Below the pieces are notes generated by a model. It was given only the letters and a program-made list of their open reading frames with translations, was not told the origin of the DNA and did no database searches. Below, in pieces: positions 7,869 to 17,540 of a stretch of DNA of 64,000 nucleotides. Positions within the stretch are counted from its first letter, which is position 1. Every line of letters starts with the position of its first letter. This DNA is from Agromyces sp. SYSU T00194 (GTDB lineage Bacteria; Actinomycetota; Actinomycetes; Actinomycetales; Microbacteriaceae). The stretch is from NCBI RefSeq assembly GCF_040496035.1, contig NZ_JBEPJZ010000002.1:868001-932000 (forward strand). The letters run 5' to 3'. Both the position numbers and the translations under genes were made by a program.

Positions 7869-9227
7869 TCAGGGGGCCCGGTCGTCCGGGTGCGGCTCGT
7901 CCACCGAGCGTTCGAAGCCCGCGGCCGCCGACCCGCCGGTCACCGTCTCGATCGCCCCGGTCGACAGCGGCACGTCCTCGAGCGGGTGCGCCAGTTCGTC
8001 CCGACCGAGCCGGGCGACCCAGATGGTGATCACCGCGATGACCGGTGGCACGAGCCCCGCCACCAGGAACGTCGGCGCCAATCCGATCGCCTCGCCCACG
8101 GGCCCCGCGATCGCCATCGACACCGGCATCAGCGCGAGCGACACGAAGAAGTCCAGGCTCGACACGCGGCCGAGCATGTGCGGCGGCACGCGCCGCTGCA
8201 GCAACGTGCCCCAGAGCACCTGCGCCCCCTGGAAGAGCAGGCCGCACACGAACAGCGCTGCGACCATCACCCAGAGGGCGTCGGTGAACCCGATGATCGC
8301 GAGCGGCAGGCATCCGAACCCGAACCCCAGCATCAGCAGGGTGAGGTAGCGCCGGGGCATCCGCAGCGAGCCGACCCAGAGCGAACCGATCGCCCCGCCG
8401 ACGCCGAAGGCGGCGAGCACGAGCGCGAACTCGCCCGCACCGCCGCCGGCCTGGTCGCGCACCGCGAACGGCAGCAGCACCTCGATCGGGCCCATGATCA
8501 CGAGCACCATGAACACCGCGAACAGCAGCGACGCGAGCAGCCACACGGTGCGACGCAGGTACCCGAACCCGGCGCGCAGGTCGAGGAACGTGCGCCGCAG
8601 CGGATGCACGTCGTCGTTCTCCCGCTCGCCGCGCAGCGGCGTCGTGCGCATCACGAGCAGCAGCGCGAACGCGCCCACCTGCGCGACCGCGATCACCGCG
8701 AACGCGAGGCCCGGCGATCCGACGGCGATGAGCAGGCTCGCCGCCGCCGGACCCCCAGCGTTCATGAGCGTCGGGCGCAGCACCCCCTCCACCCCGTTGG
8801 CGGCCTGCAACTGGTCCTCGGGCAAGATGCCCGGCAGCCACGCCGAGTACGCCGGGTAGAAGAACCCGTCGGCCACGCCCAGCACGAACGCGAGCACGGC
8901 GAGGTGCCACACCTCGATCGCCCCGCCCAGCGCGAGCAGCGCCGCGGTGCCGAACGCGGCGCCGCGCACCGCCTCGACGCCGAGGAGGATGCGCCGCTGC
9001 GGAATGCGATCGGCCGCGACCCCGCCGAACAGCACGGCGAGCACCAGGCCGACCGCGGCCCCGGTCGCCACGACCGACAGGTCGACCGGCGACCCGCCGA
9101 GCTCGACGACCTGCCAGACGGATGCGACGATCCAACAGCCCGCGCTGAACAGCGAGAACGCCAGTGCGCCGGTCAGCAGCCGGTACTGGCCGAGCCCGAA
9201 CGGCCGCAGCGCCCGGGGGACGCGCAT
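7869..9227 (-). CDS. MFS transporter (MFS_3-type exporter)
   Basis: A 452-residue polytopic protein with about 12 hydrophobic segments, beginning with the cytoplasmic end RALRPFGLGQYRLLTGALAF. The loop after TM2 has FGGVAADRIPQRR, the MFS motif A. Architecture matches the enterobactin/macrolide exporter-like group of MFS proteins, which use the proton gradient to export small molecules. The C-terminal 50 residues are hydrophilic and disordered. It stands alone between convergent rmuC and glpX, with no regulator beside it. Substrate unknown. Confidence 0.9.
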   Translation of the reverse strand: MRVPRALRPFGLGQYRLLTGALAFSLFSAGCWIVASVWQVVELGGSPVDLSVVATGAAVGLVLAVLFGGVAADRIPQRRILLGVEAVRGAAFGTAALLALGGAIEVWHLAVLAFVLGVADGFFYPAYSAWLPGILPEDQLQAANGVEGVLRPTLMNAGGPAAASLLIAVGSPGLAFAVIAVAQVGAFALLLVMRTTPLRGERENDDVHPLRRTFLDLRAGFGYLRRTVWLLASLLFAVFMVLVIMGPIEVLLPFAVRDQAGGGAGEFALVLAAFGVGGAIGSLWVGSLRMPRRYLTLLMLGFGFGCLPLAIIGFTDALWVMVAALFVCGLLFQGAQVLWGTLLQRRVPPHMLGRVSSLDFFVSLALMPVSMAIAGPVGEAIGLAPTFLVAGLVPPVIAVITIWVARLGRDELAHPLEDVPLSTGAIETVTGGSAAAGFERSVDEPHPDDRAP

Positions 9228-9261
9228 GGGCGGCTCCTGTGGGTTCGGTGCAGGGAGTGCG

Positions 9262-10263
9262 TCAGAGGAAGTCGGGGTCGAGCCACTTCTGCGCGAGGTG
9301 CTCGGCGGCGACCCGTCGGATCGTGCCGGACTTCGACCGCAGCACGATCGACTCCGTGGAGATGTAGGGGCCGTTCTTCTTCACGCCGAGCAGGAGCGCA
9401 CCGTCGGTGACGCCCGTGGCGACGAAGAAGTGGTTGTCGCCCGACACCATGTCGTCGAGCTCGAGGATCTTGTCGCAGTCGAGGCCCGCGGCCTCCCCGC
9501 GGGCGCGCTCGGCGTCGTCGCGCGGCGCGAGCTTGCCCTGCATGAACCCGCCGAGCGCCTTCACCGCGCAGGCGGTCGTGATGCCCTCGGGGCTGCCGCC
9601 GATGCCGATGCAGGCGTCGATGCGCGTGTCGTGCCGGGCCGCGTTGATGCCGCCCGCGACGTCGCCGTCGAGGATCAGGCGCGTGCCGGCACCCGATGCC
9701 CGGATCTCGGCGATCAGCTCCTCATGGCGGGGGCGGTCGAGCACCGCCACGCGCACCTCGCCGATGTCCTTGCCCTTCGCCGCGGCGAGCGCCCGCAGGT
9801 TCTCCCCGACGGGCCTGCGGATGTCGACGACGCCGTGCCCCTCGGGACCGGTGACGAACTTGTCCATGTAGAAGACCGAGGACGCGTCGAGCATCGTGCC
9901 GCGCTCGGAGACCGCGATCACCGAGAGCGCGTGCCCGCGCCCGGCGGCGGTGAGGCTCGTGCCGTCGATCGGGTCGACCGCGATGTCGCACGCGGGGCCG
10001 CGTCCGTTGCCCACCTGCTCGCCGTTGAAGAGCATGGGCGCCTCGTCCTTCTCGCCCTCGCCGATCACGACGACGCCGTCGAAGTTCACGGTGCCCAGGA
10101 AGAGCCGCATCGCGTCGACCGCCGCCTTGTCGGCGGCGTTCTTGTCACCCTTGCCGATCCACGGCACGGCGCGGATCGCGGCGGCCTCGGTGGCGCGCAC
10201 CAACTCCAGTGCGAGGTTGCGGTCGGGGTGGTGGAACAGTGGTGCGGGTTCGGTGCTCGTCAA
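9262..10263 (-). CDS. glpX: Class II fructose-1,6-bisphosphatase
   Basis: A 333-residue GlpX enzyme that hydrolyses fructose 1,6-bisphosphate to fructose 6-phosphate in gluconeogenesis. Hallmarks: the N-terminal helix RNLALELVRATEAAA, WIGKGDKNAADKAAVDAMR, the metal-binding GEGEKDEAPML, VDPIDGT, and GIGGSPEGI. The TTG start at 10263 is proposed because GGAG lies seven bases upstream and there is no suitable ATG; the TTG could lower expression. A second, divergent glpX copy lies just upstream on the same strand, and aldolase lies beyond it. Confidence 0.95.
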   Translation of the reverse strand: MTSTEPAPLFHHPDRNLALELVRATEAAAIRAVPWIGKGDKNAADKAAVDAMRLFLGTVNFDGVVVIGEGEKDEAPMLFNGEQVGNGRGPACDIAVDPIDGTSLTAAGRGHALSVIAVSERGTMLDASSVFYMDKFVTGPEGHGVVDIRRPVGENLRALAAAKGKDIGEVRVAVLDRPRHEELIAEIRASGAGTRLILDGDVAGGINAARHDTRIDACIGIGGSPEGITTACAVKALGGFMQGKLAPRDDAERARGEAAGLDCDKILELDDMVSGDNHFFVATGVTDGALLLGVKKNGPYISTESIVLRSKSGTIRRVAAEHLAQKWLDPDFL

Positions 10264-10375
10264 CGCATGACTCCAGATTCGACTGCGGATCGGCGCGACG
10301 CACACGGACGTGGTCGGCCGCTGCTGACGAGCCTATCCAGCGCGCTCGCGCGCGATCCGCAAACGGGGGACGATC

Positions 10376-10405
10376 GGCGTGAAAGAATCGCGAATCTTTC
10401 ACGCC
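10376..10405. repeat. Perfect inverted repeat across the end of the second glpX gene
   Basis: Arms GGCGTGAAAGA (10376-10386) and TCTTTCACGCC (10395-10405) are perfect 11-bp complements with an 8-base centre that itself contains TCGCGA. The right arm covers the stop codon of the upstream glpX paralogue. It could be a terminator for that gene, an operator for glpX 113 bp further on, or an RNA processing hairpin. No T-run is present. Confidence 0.5.
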
Positions 10406-11280
10406 CGCGCGGCGACGACTCGCACCGCCGCGGCATCCGGCTCGCCGAAGTCGCACCGCGTGACGGGTGACACGAACACCATCGCCTCGCCCGCGCAGAG
10501 CTCGTCGCGGTCGAGCGCGCGCTCGACCGGCACGCCGGCCGCTCGCACCCGTGCCGACTCCTCGTCCGACTGCGGAGCGAACCGCGCCTGCATCGTGCCG
10601 CCGAGCGCGCGCACCGCCGCGGCCTCGATGACGCCCTCGGGCGCGCCGCCGATGCCGAGCAGCAGGTCGAGGTCGCCGCCCGGCTGGGCCGCCTGCACGG
10701 CGCGCTCGATGTCGCCGTGCTCGAACGCGACCACCTCGGCGCCGGCGGCACGCACGGCCGCCGCGAGCGCGGCGTTCCGCGGACGCTCCTGCACGGCCAC
10801 GCGCAGCGCGCGCACGGGGCATCCGATCGCCGCCGCGAGGCGCTGCAGGTTCTCGGCCGGCGGAGCGTCGATCGCCAGCCCCGCGGCATCCGCACCGCAC
10901 ACCAGCTTGTCCATGTAGAAGGCCGGCCCGATGTCGAGGAACGCCCCGCGGGGCGCGGCCGCCAGGATCGCCATCGCGCCGGGCCGGCCGGATGCCGCCA
11001 GGCGCGTGCCGTCCACCGGGTCGACCACGATGTCGACCGCGGGGCCGCCCGTGCCGAAGCGCTCCCCCGGCGCGAGCATCGGCGCGTCGTCCTTCTCGCC
11101 CTCGCCCGCGACGACGCGCCCGTCGACCGGGACCCCCGAGAGTGCAGCACGCAGCGCGTCGACCGCGACCGCGTCGACCGCGTGGCCGTCGCCGCCGTCG
11201 ACGCGCGCCATCGCCGCCCACGCGGCTGCGGCGACCGCGCGCTCGAAGGCGTGCACGACGGGGCTCTCGAAGTGCGTCAT
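10399..11280 (-). CDS. GlpX-like bisphosphatase paralogue
   Basis: A 293-residue second member of the GlpX family, about 40 residues shorter than the neighbouring glpX. It keeps the metal and substrate motifs GEGEKDDAPML, VDPVDGTRL and GIGGAPEGV, and the YMDKLV stretch, so it is probably active. It lacks part of the N-terminal region (the WIGKGDKN segment is reduced to an Ala-rich helix). It may be a bisphosphatase with altered specificity, such as sedoheptulose 1,7-bisphosphate, but that is conjecture. It is divergent from aldolase. The ATG at 11280 is the best start; an in-frame ATG at 11289 is an alternative. Confidence 0.82.
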   Translation of the reverse strand: MTHFESPVVHAFERAVAAAAWAAMARVDGGDGHAVDAVAVDALRAALSGVPVDGRVVAGEGEKDDAPMLAPGERFGTGGPAVDIVVDPVDGTRLAASGRPGAMAILAAAPRGAFLDIGPAFYMDKLVCGADAAGLAIDAPPAENLQRLAAAIGCPVRALRVAVQERPRNAALAAAVRAAGAEVVAFEHGDIERAVQAAQPGGDLDLLLGIGGAPEGVIEAAAVRALGGTMQARFAPQSDEESARVRAAGVPVERALDRDELCAGEAMVFVSPVTRCDFGEPDAAAVRVVAARA

Positions 11281-11401
11281 GCAGAACATCTTGGCGGACA
11301 CGGGGCTCCGCCCGTAGCCCCACGCGGCCGACCCCGTGCCGTGCGCGATCGACTCACTAGACTCGTGCGTGCACGCCCACGATCCCGCTTGAAGGAGCAT
11401 C

Positions 11402-12430
<1,029 letters not shown>

Positions 12431-12435
12431 GCCGG

Positions 12436-13050
12436 ATGCCGCAGTCCGACCAGTCGCGCGAAGGCGGCGGCGCACCCGGCGACGGGTCCGCCCCGCCCCC
12501 GCCGCCGCCTCCCGCGTCCCGGGACGAGCGTCCGAAGCCGAAGTACGGCGAGTACGCGCCCGAGGGCTGGAACTGGCAGCCGCCCGAGCAGACCACCCAC
12601 GAGGACCCGCCGCAGGCGCCCGCCACGACGCAGGCCCCTGCCGCCCCCGCGGCTCCCGCGGGGTCCGCGCCCACGGCACGCCTCTGGGACCGCCCGATCA
12701 CGCTCGGGCTGCTCGTGTTCGGCATCATCGGCGTCTCGCTCGCCGTATCGATCCAGCAGACCCTGCCCGACGCGATGTCGCTGCTGCACACGCAGGAGGG
12801 CATCGACCCGTACGTGCCCGCCGACGCGGTCGCGGGCATCATCTCGACCGGCATGATCGCCCAGATCGTGCTCTGGGTGCTCACGGCGCTCATCGCGATC
12901 GTGCGGCTGATCCGCCGCCGGGTCGCGTTCTGGGTGCCGCTCGCCGGCGCGGCGCTGTCGTTCGTCGTGCTGTTCGGGGTGGTCTGGGCCGTGCTCGCGA
13001 CCGACCCCGTGCTCGTGGAGCACTTCGGCACGGTCGGCGTCGGCGGCTGA
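12436..13050 (+). CDS. Membrane protein with Pro-rich N-terminus (DUF6264-like)
   Basis: A 204-residue protein starting five bases after the aldolase stop. Residues 1-85 are hydrophilic and Pro/Ala-rich, including a run of Pro and the phrase KYGEYAPEGWNWQPP. Three hydrophobic segments follow (about 95-115, 140-160 and 170-192). This layout resembles actinobacterial DUF6264-type proteins, an uncharacterised family; the family name is from memory and tentative. It is probably co-transcribed with fbaA and ends at a strong terminator. Function unknown. Confidence 0.8.
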   Translation: MPQSDQSREGGGAPGDGSAPPPPPPPASRDERPKPKYGEYAPEGWNWQPPEQTTHEDPPQAPATTQAPAAPAAPAGSAPTARLWDRPITLGLLVFGIIGVSLAVSIQQTLPDAMSLLHTQEGIDPYVPADAVAGIISTGMIAQIVLWVLTALIAIVRLIRRRVAFWVPLAGAALSFVVLFGVVWAVLATDPVLVEHFGTVGVGG

Positions 13051-13068
13051 CCCGCCCCGCACCGCGTG

Positions 13069-13104
13069 ACGACGCCCCCGCCCGGACCGGGCGGGGGCGT
13101 CGTT
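13069..13104. terminator. Strong GC-rich hairpin terminator
   Basis: A perfect 17-bp inverted repeat (13069-13085 with 13087-13103) with a minimal loop, followed by TTCG. It lies between the aldolase/membrane protein unit and the convergent ABC exporter genes, so it probably ends transcription from both sides. Long C5/G5 cores without a long U-tract are usual for this group. Confidence 0.85.
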
Positions 13105-13114
13105 CGTGCGGGCA

Positions 13115-15112
13115 CTAGCTCGGCTGCCCCACCAGCGCCGCGTCGCCCTCGGGGTCGTCCTCCTCGATCGGCGCCGCGAACTGCGCCTCGTACAGTCGCG
13201 CGTACGCGCCCTCCGCGGCGATCAGCCCGGCGTGCGTGCCCTGCTCCACGATCGAGCCGTGCTCCATGACGATGATGGTGTCGGCGTCGCGGATCGTGGA
13301 GAGCCGGTGGGCGATCACGAAGCTCGTGCGGTCCTTGCGCAACGCGCTCATCGCCTGCTGCACGAGGAGCTCGGTGCGGGTGTCGACCGAGCTCGTCGCC
13401 TCGTCGAGGATGAGCACGCTCGGCCGCGCCAGGAACGCCCGCGCGATCGTGAGCAGCTGCTTCTCGCCGGCGGAGAGGTTCGACGCCTCGTCGTCGAGCA
13501 CGGTGTCGTAGCCGTCGGGCAGCATGTGCACGAAGCGGTCGACGTAGGTGGCGCGCGCCGCGTCGAGGATCTCCTCCTCCGTGGCACCGGGCCGCCCGTA
13601 GGCGATGTTGTCGCGGATCGTGCCCGCGAACAGCCACGTGTCCTGCAGCACCATGCCCATGCGGGCGCGGAGGTCGTCCCGTCGCATCCGGGTGATGTCG
13701 ACCCCGTCGAGCGTGATGCGGCCCGCGTCGAGCTCGTAGAAGCGCATGATGAGGTTCACGAGCGTGGTCTTGCCGGCACCGGTCGGGCCGACGATCGCGA
13801 TCGTGTGCCCCGGCTCGGCGACGAGCGACAGCCCGTCGATGAGCGGCACGTCCTCCTCGTAGCGGAACGACACGTCCTCGAACTCCAGGCGCCCGGTGCG
13901 CTCCAGCGGCTGCTCCCCCTCGTCGGGGTCGGCCGACTGCTCGTCGGCGTCGAGCAGCTCGAACACGCGCTCGGCACTCGCGACGCCCGACTGCAGCAGG
14001 TTGACCATCGAGCCGATCGTGGTGAGCGGCTGCGTGAACTGGCGCGAGTACTGGATGAACGCCTGCACGTCGCCGAGTCGCATCGACCCGTTCGCGACCA
14101 GCAGGCCGCCGACGACCGCGATCGCCACGTACACGAGGTTCCCGATGAACATCATCGCCGGCATGATGATGCCGGAGAAGAACTGGGCGCCGAAGCTCGC
14201 CTGGTACAGCTTCTCGTTCGTGCCGTGGAAGTCGCGCTCGACCTCCTTGCTGCGACCGAACACCTTCACGAGGGCGTGGCCGGTGAACGCCTCCTCGATC
14301 TGCGCGTTCAGCTCGCCGGTGTGCTTCCACTGCGCGACGAACCGCTTCTGCGAGCGCTTGGCGATGAACACGGTGACGACGAGCGTCAGCGGGATCGTGA
14401 CCAGCGCGATCACCGCGAGCAGCGGCGAGATGACGAACATCATGGTGATCACGCCGATGACGGTGAGCACCGAGGTGAGCAGCTGGCTCAGCGTCTGCTG
14501 CAGGCTCTGCGAGATGTTGTCGATGTCGTTCGTGACGCGCGAGAGCAGCTCGCCGCGCTGCATCTTGTCGAAGTACGACAGCGGCAGGCGGTGCAGCTTC
14601 GTCTCGACGTCCTCGCGCAGGCGGTAGACGGTGCGCTGCGTGATGCCGTTCAGCACGTAGCCCTGCAGCCACGCGAACACCGACGCGAACACGTACAGGC
14701 CGAGCACGAGCAGCAGCACCTGCGACAGCGCGCCGAAGTCGATGCCCTCGCCGGGGGTCAGGTTCATGGCCGAGAGCATCTCGGCCTGCTGGGTGTCGCC
14801 GGATGCCTCGAGCCCGGCGACGATCTGCTCCTGCGTGGTGCCCGCCGGGAGGTTCGCCGAGATCGCGCCCTCGAAGACGAGGTTCGTCGCCTCGCCGAGC
14901 GCCTTCGGGCCGAGCACGGTCAGCGTCACGCTGACGACGCCGAGCAGGATGACGCCGAAGACCGCCCAGGCCTCGGGTCGCAGGCGCCCCATGAGGCGCT
15001 TGGCCGACGGCCCGAAGTTCATGGACTTCTCGACCGGCATGGCCATGCCCGCGGCGGGGCCGCCGGGCTGGGGGCCGCGCTGCTGCGGCCGGCTGGGGGT
15101 GCGCTCGCTCAT
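13115..15112 (-). CDS. ABC exporter half-transporter (permease-ATPase fusion), subunit B
   Basis: A 665-residue type IV ABC exporter half: an N-terminal hydrophilic arm of about 45 residues, six TM segments (about 50-380, with a large periplasmic loop after TM1), then an ATPase domain with GPTGAGKTTL (Walker A), LSAGEKQLL (signature) and LILDEATSSVD (Walker B). The signature motif is LSAGE rather than LSGGQ. The ATG overlaps the upstream partner's stop (ATGA), so the two are a heterodimer expressed together. Likely a multidrug or lipid exporter of the YheI/YheH or TmrAB kind. Confidence 0.93.
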   Translation of the reverse strand: MSERTPSRPQQRGPQPGGPAAGMAMPVEKSMNFGPSAKRLMGRLRPEAWAVFGVILLGVVSVTLTVLGPKALGEATNLVFEGAISANLPAGTTQEQIVAGLEASGDTQQAEMLSAMNLTPGEGIDFGALSQVLLLVLGLYVFASVFAWLQGYVLNGITQRTVYRLREDVETKLHRLPLSYFDKMQRGELLSRVTNDIDNISQSLQQTLSQLLTSVLTVIGVITMMFVISPLLAVIALVTIPLTLVVTVFIAKRSQKRFVAQWKHTGELNAQIEEAFTGHALVKVFGRSKEVERDFHGTNEKLYQASFGAQFFSGIIMPAMMFIGNLVYVAIAVVGGLLVANGSMRLGDVQAFIQYSRQFTQPLTTIGSMVNLLQSGVASAERVFELLDADEQSADPDEGEQPLERTGRLEFEDVSFRYEEDVPLIDGLSLVAEPGHTIAIVGPTGAGKTTLVNLIMRFYELDAGRITLDGVDITRMRRDDLRARMGMVLQDTWLFAGTIRDNIAYGRPGATEEEILDAARATYVDRFVHMLPDGYDTVLDDEASNLSAGEKQLLTIARAFLARPSVLILDEATSSVDTRTELLVQQAMSALRKDRTSFVIAHRLSTIRDADTIIVMEHGSIVEQGTHAGLIAAEGAYARLYEAQFAAPIEEDDPEGDAALVGQPS

Positions 15113-16842
15113 GCCGCCTCCTCCGCGCTCAGCTGGCTCTCGACGATCTCGGCGTAGGTCGGCGACGTCTCGATGAGCTCCTCGTGGGTGCCGCGGGCGA
15201 CGATGCGCCCCGCGTCGAGCACGAGGATCTGGTCGGCGTCGACGATGGTCGACACGCGCTGCGCGACCACGATGCGGGTGGCGTCGGCCGCTGCACGGTC
15301 GAGCGCGGTGCGCAGCCGGGCATCCGTCGCCGTGTCGAGCGCCGAGAACGAGTCGTCGAACAACAGGATCGGTGGTCGTTTCAACAGGGCCCGGGCGATC
15401 GACAGGCGCTGGCGCTGGCCGCCCGAGACGTTCGTGCCGCCCTGGGCGATCGGGGTGTCGAGTCCCTCGTGCATGGCCTGGACGAAGTCGGATGCCTGTG
15501 CGGTCGCGAGCGCCTGCCAGACCTCGTCGTCCGTGGCATCCGGGTCGCCGTACCGCACCGTGGAGCCGACCGTGCCCGCGAACAGGTACGCCTTCTGCGG
15601 GATCAGCCCGAGCTGGGCGTTGCGCACCTCGGGGTCGAGCTCGCGCACGTCGACGCCGCCGACGAGCACCTGCCCCCCGGTGACGTCGAACAGGCGCGGG
15701 ATGAGGTTCAGCAGCGTCGTCTTGCCGGCGCCGGTGCTGCCGATGATCGCCGTGACCTGGCCCGGCCGTGCGGTGAAGCTGAGGTCGTGCAGCACCGGCT
15801 GCTCGGCGCCCGGGTACGCGAACTCGACGCTGCGGAATTCGACCGTCCCCGGGTCGGTGAGCGTCGTGGTCGCGTCGGTCGGCTCGACGACGCTCGTGTC
15901 GGTGAGCAGCACCTCCTGGATGCGCCCGCCGGAGACCGCCGCGCGCGGGAGGATCACGGCGATGAACGTGGTCATCATGACCGCCATCAGGATCTGGATG
16001 AGGTACGTGAGGAACGCCGTGAGCGCGCCGATCTGCATCGAGCCGTCCTCGATGAGGAACGCGCCGAACCAGAGCACGGCGACGCTCGAGATGTTCAGCA
16101 CCCCCATCGCGACGGGGAAGACCAGGGCGAACAGCCGTCCGGCGCGCAACGCGGTGTCGGTGAGCTCGGCGTTGGCGGTCGCGAAGCGCTTCGTCTCGAC
16201 CGGCTCGCGCACGAATGCGCGGATGACCCGGATACCGGTGAGCTGCTCGCGCAGCACGCGGTTCACGGTGTCGATGCGCTTCTGCATCTTCTCGAACTGC
16301 GGCACCATGCGCACGACGATGCCGCCGATCGCGATGAGCAGCACCGGCACGGCGACCGCCATGATCCACGACAGCTGGAGGTCCTGGCCCATCGCCATGA
16401 TCACGCCGCCGATCGCGAGGATCGGGGCCGACACGAGCAGGGTGCACGCCATGAGCACGAGCATCTGCACCTGCTGCACGTCGTTGGTCGAGCGCGTGAT
16501 GAGGCTCGGCGCGCCGAAGCGCGAGACCTCCTGCTCGCTGAAGACGCCGACCCGGGCGAAGACGGCCGTGCGCACGTCGCGACCGAGACCCATCGACAGC
16601 TTCGCGGCGAAGTACACGGCGATGATCGCGCAGGTGATCTGCGCGAGCGTGATGACGAGCATGAGCCCGCCCGTGGAGAGGATGTAGCCGGTGTCGCCGG
16701 TGGCGACGCCGTCGTCGATGATGTCCGCGTTGAGGGCGGGCAGCAGGAGCGTCAGGATCGACTGGATCAGCTGGAACACCACGACTGCGGCGAGCAGCGG
16801 CCAGTGCGGCCTCAGGTAGCGGGTGAGGAGTTTCCAGAGCAC
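15109..16842 (-). CDS. ABC exporter half-transporter (permease-ATPase fusion), subunit A
   Basis: A 577-residue ABC exporter half with six TM segments in residues 15-310, then an ATPase: GSTGAGKTTLLN (Walker A), VSGGQRQRL (signature) and ILLFDDSFSALD, where the usual catalytic Glu after Walker B is Asp. Loss of that Glu in one half is typical of asymmetric heterodimers in which this nucleotide site is degenerate. The GTG start at 16842 has AAGAAGG upstream. It lies 35 bp after the TetR gene on the same strand, forming a regulator-exporter operon. Substrate unknown. Confidence 0.93.
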   Translation of the reverse strand: MLWKLLTRYLRPHWPLLAAVVVFQLIQSILTLLLPALNADIIDDGVATGDTGYILSTGGLMLVITLAQITCAIIAVYFAAKLSMGLGRDVRTAVFARVGVFSEQEVSRFGAPSLITRSTNDVQQVQMLVLMACTLLVSAPILAIGGVIMAMGQDLQLSWIMAVAVPVLLIAIGGIVVRMVPQFEKMQKRIDTVNRVLREQLTGIRVIRAFVREPVETKRFATANAELTDTALRAGRLFALVFPVAMGVLNISSVAVLWFGAFLIEDGSMQIGALTAFLTYLIQILMAVMMTTFIAVILPRAAVSGGRIQEVLLTDTSVVEPTDATTTLTDPGTVEFRSVEFAYPGAEQPVLHDLSFTARPGQVTAIIGSTGAGKTTLLNLIPRLFDVTGGQVLVGGVDVRELDPEVRNAQLGLIPQKAYLFAGTVGSTVRYGDPDATDDEVWQALATAQASDFVQAMHEGLDTPIAQGGTNVSGGQRQRLSIARALLKRPPILLFDDSFSALDTATDARLRTALDRAAADATRIVVAQRVSTIVDADQILVLDAGRIVARGTHEELIETSPTYAEIVESQLSAEEAA

Positions 16843-16877
16843 GGGGTGTGCCTTCTTCCGTTGGTGCGAGTGGAGTG

Positions 16878-17465
16878 TCAGGGGCGGTCGAGCGGATGCC
16901 CGGACGCGATGCCGTTCGTGATCAGGTCGACGAGCTCTGCGGTGTCGAGGCCGACGGTCTCGCCGAACGCGGGCACTGCGGAGGCGAAGGCGATCATGCG
17001 CAGGTAGCGCGCGACCTGGCGGGGAGTGGCGCCGAGGCGATCGGCGTCCGGCGCCAGCAGGTCGGCGATGATGCCCTCGTAGACCTCGCCGTGGTGGTGG
17101 CGGTGCGGGGGCGGCGGGCGCATGCCGGCCGCGGACATCACGCCCATCACGCCGCGGAACCGCTCCTGCAGGTGGTCGAGCACGCGCTCGACCTTCCACT
17201 CGAGCGGCATCGAGGCGTCGATCGCGCGCAGCTTCCGCCGCAGCGGCTCGGGGTCGAGGTACCGCGTGACGGCCGCGTCGATGATCGCGTCCTTGTCGTC
17301 GAACGCACGGAACAGCGTGCCCTCGGCGACGCCGGCCGCCTCGGCGATCTGTCGGGTGCTCACGTCGCGTCCGTGCGCGACCAGCAGCGGTACGACGGCG
17401 TCGGCGATCGCCTCGCGGCGATCCTCCGGCGGAAGGGGCCGCGCCCGCTCCGTGCGCACTGCCAT
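16878..17465 (-). CDS. TetR family regulator of the ABC exporter
   Basis: A 195-residue TetR protein. The helix-turn-helix is STRQIAEAAGVAEGTLFRAFDDKDAII (residues about 36-62). The ligand domain contains an unusual His cluster, RPPPPHRHHHGE, near residue 122, which could bind a metal or be a charged loop. It is the first gene of the operon with the two ABC halves, and a perfect palindrome lies 18 bp before its start. Autoregulation relieved by an exported drug is the simplest reading (inference). Confidence 0.93.
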   Translation of the reverse strand: MAVRTERARPLPPEDRREAIADAVVPLLVAHGRDVSTRQIAEAAGVAEGTLFRAFDDKDAIIDAAVTRYLDPEPLRRKLRAIDASMPLEWKVERVLDHLQERFRGVMGVMSAAGMRPPPPHRHHHGEVYEGIIADLLAPDADRLGATPRQVARYLRMIAFASAVPAFGETVGLDTAELVDLITNGIASGHPLDRP

Positions 17466-17482
17466 GCGGCGATGCTAAGCGA

Positions 17483-17498
17483 GTGAGTGCTCACTCAC
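17483..17498. promoter_or_regulatory. Palindromic TetR operator
   Basis: GTGAGTG-CT-CACTCAC is a perfect 7+2+7 palindrome just upstream of the tetR start at 17465. Such TGAGTG/CACTCA palindromes are common operator forms for TetR proteins of drug exporters. The repressor encoded next to it is the obvious ligand; this is inference. Confidence 0.65.
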
Positions 17499-17540
17499 AA
17501 GCATCCGCCCGCCCTCTGCTGTGCGCCTGCAGCGAACGGA

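Noticed and set aside
5803..9135. A very long open frame on the minus strand opposite the exonuclease and rmuC, continuing into the MFS gene region
   Set aside because: It is Arg/Ala/Gly-rich without domains, and lies antisense to well-supported genes; long antisense frames are a by-product of high GC at third codon positions.
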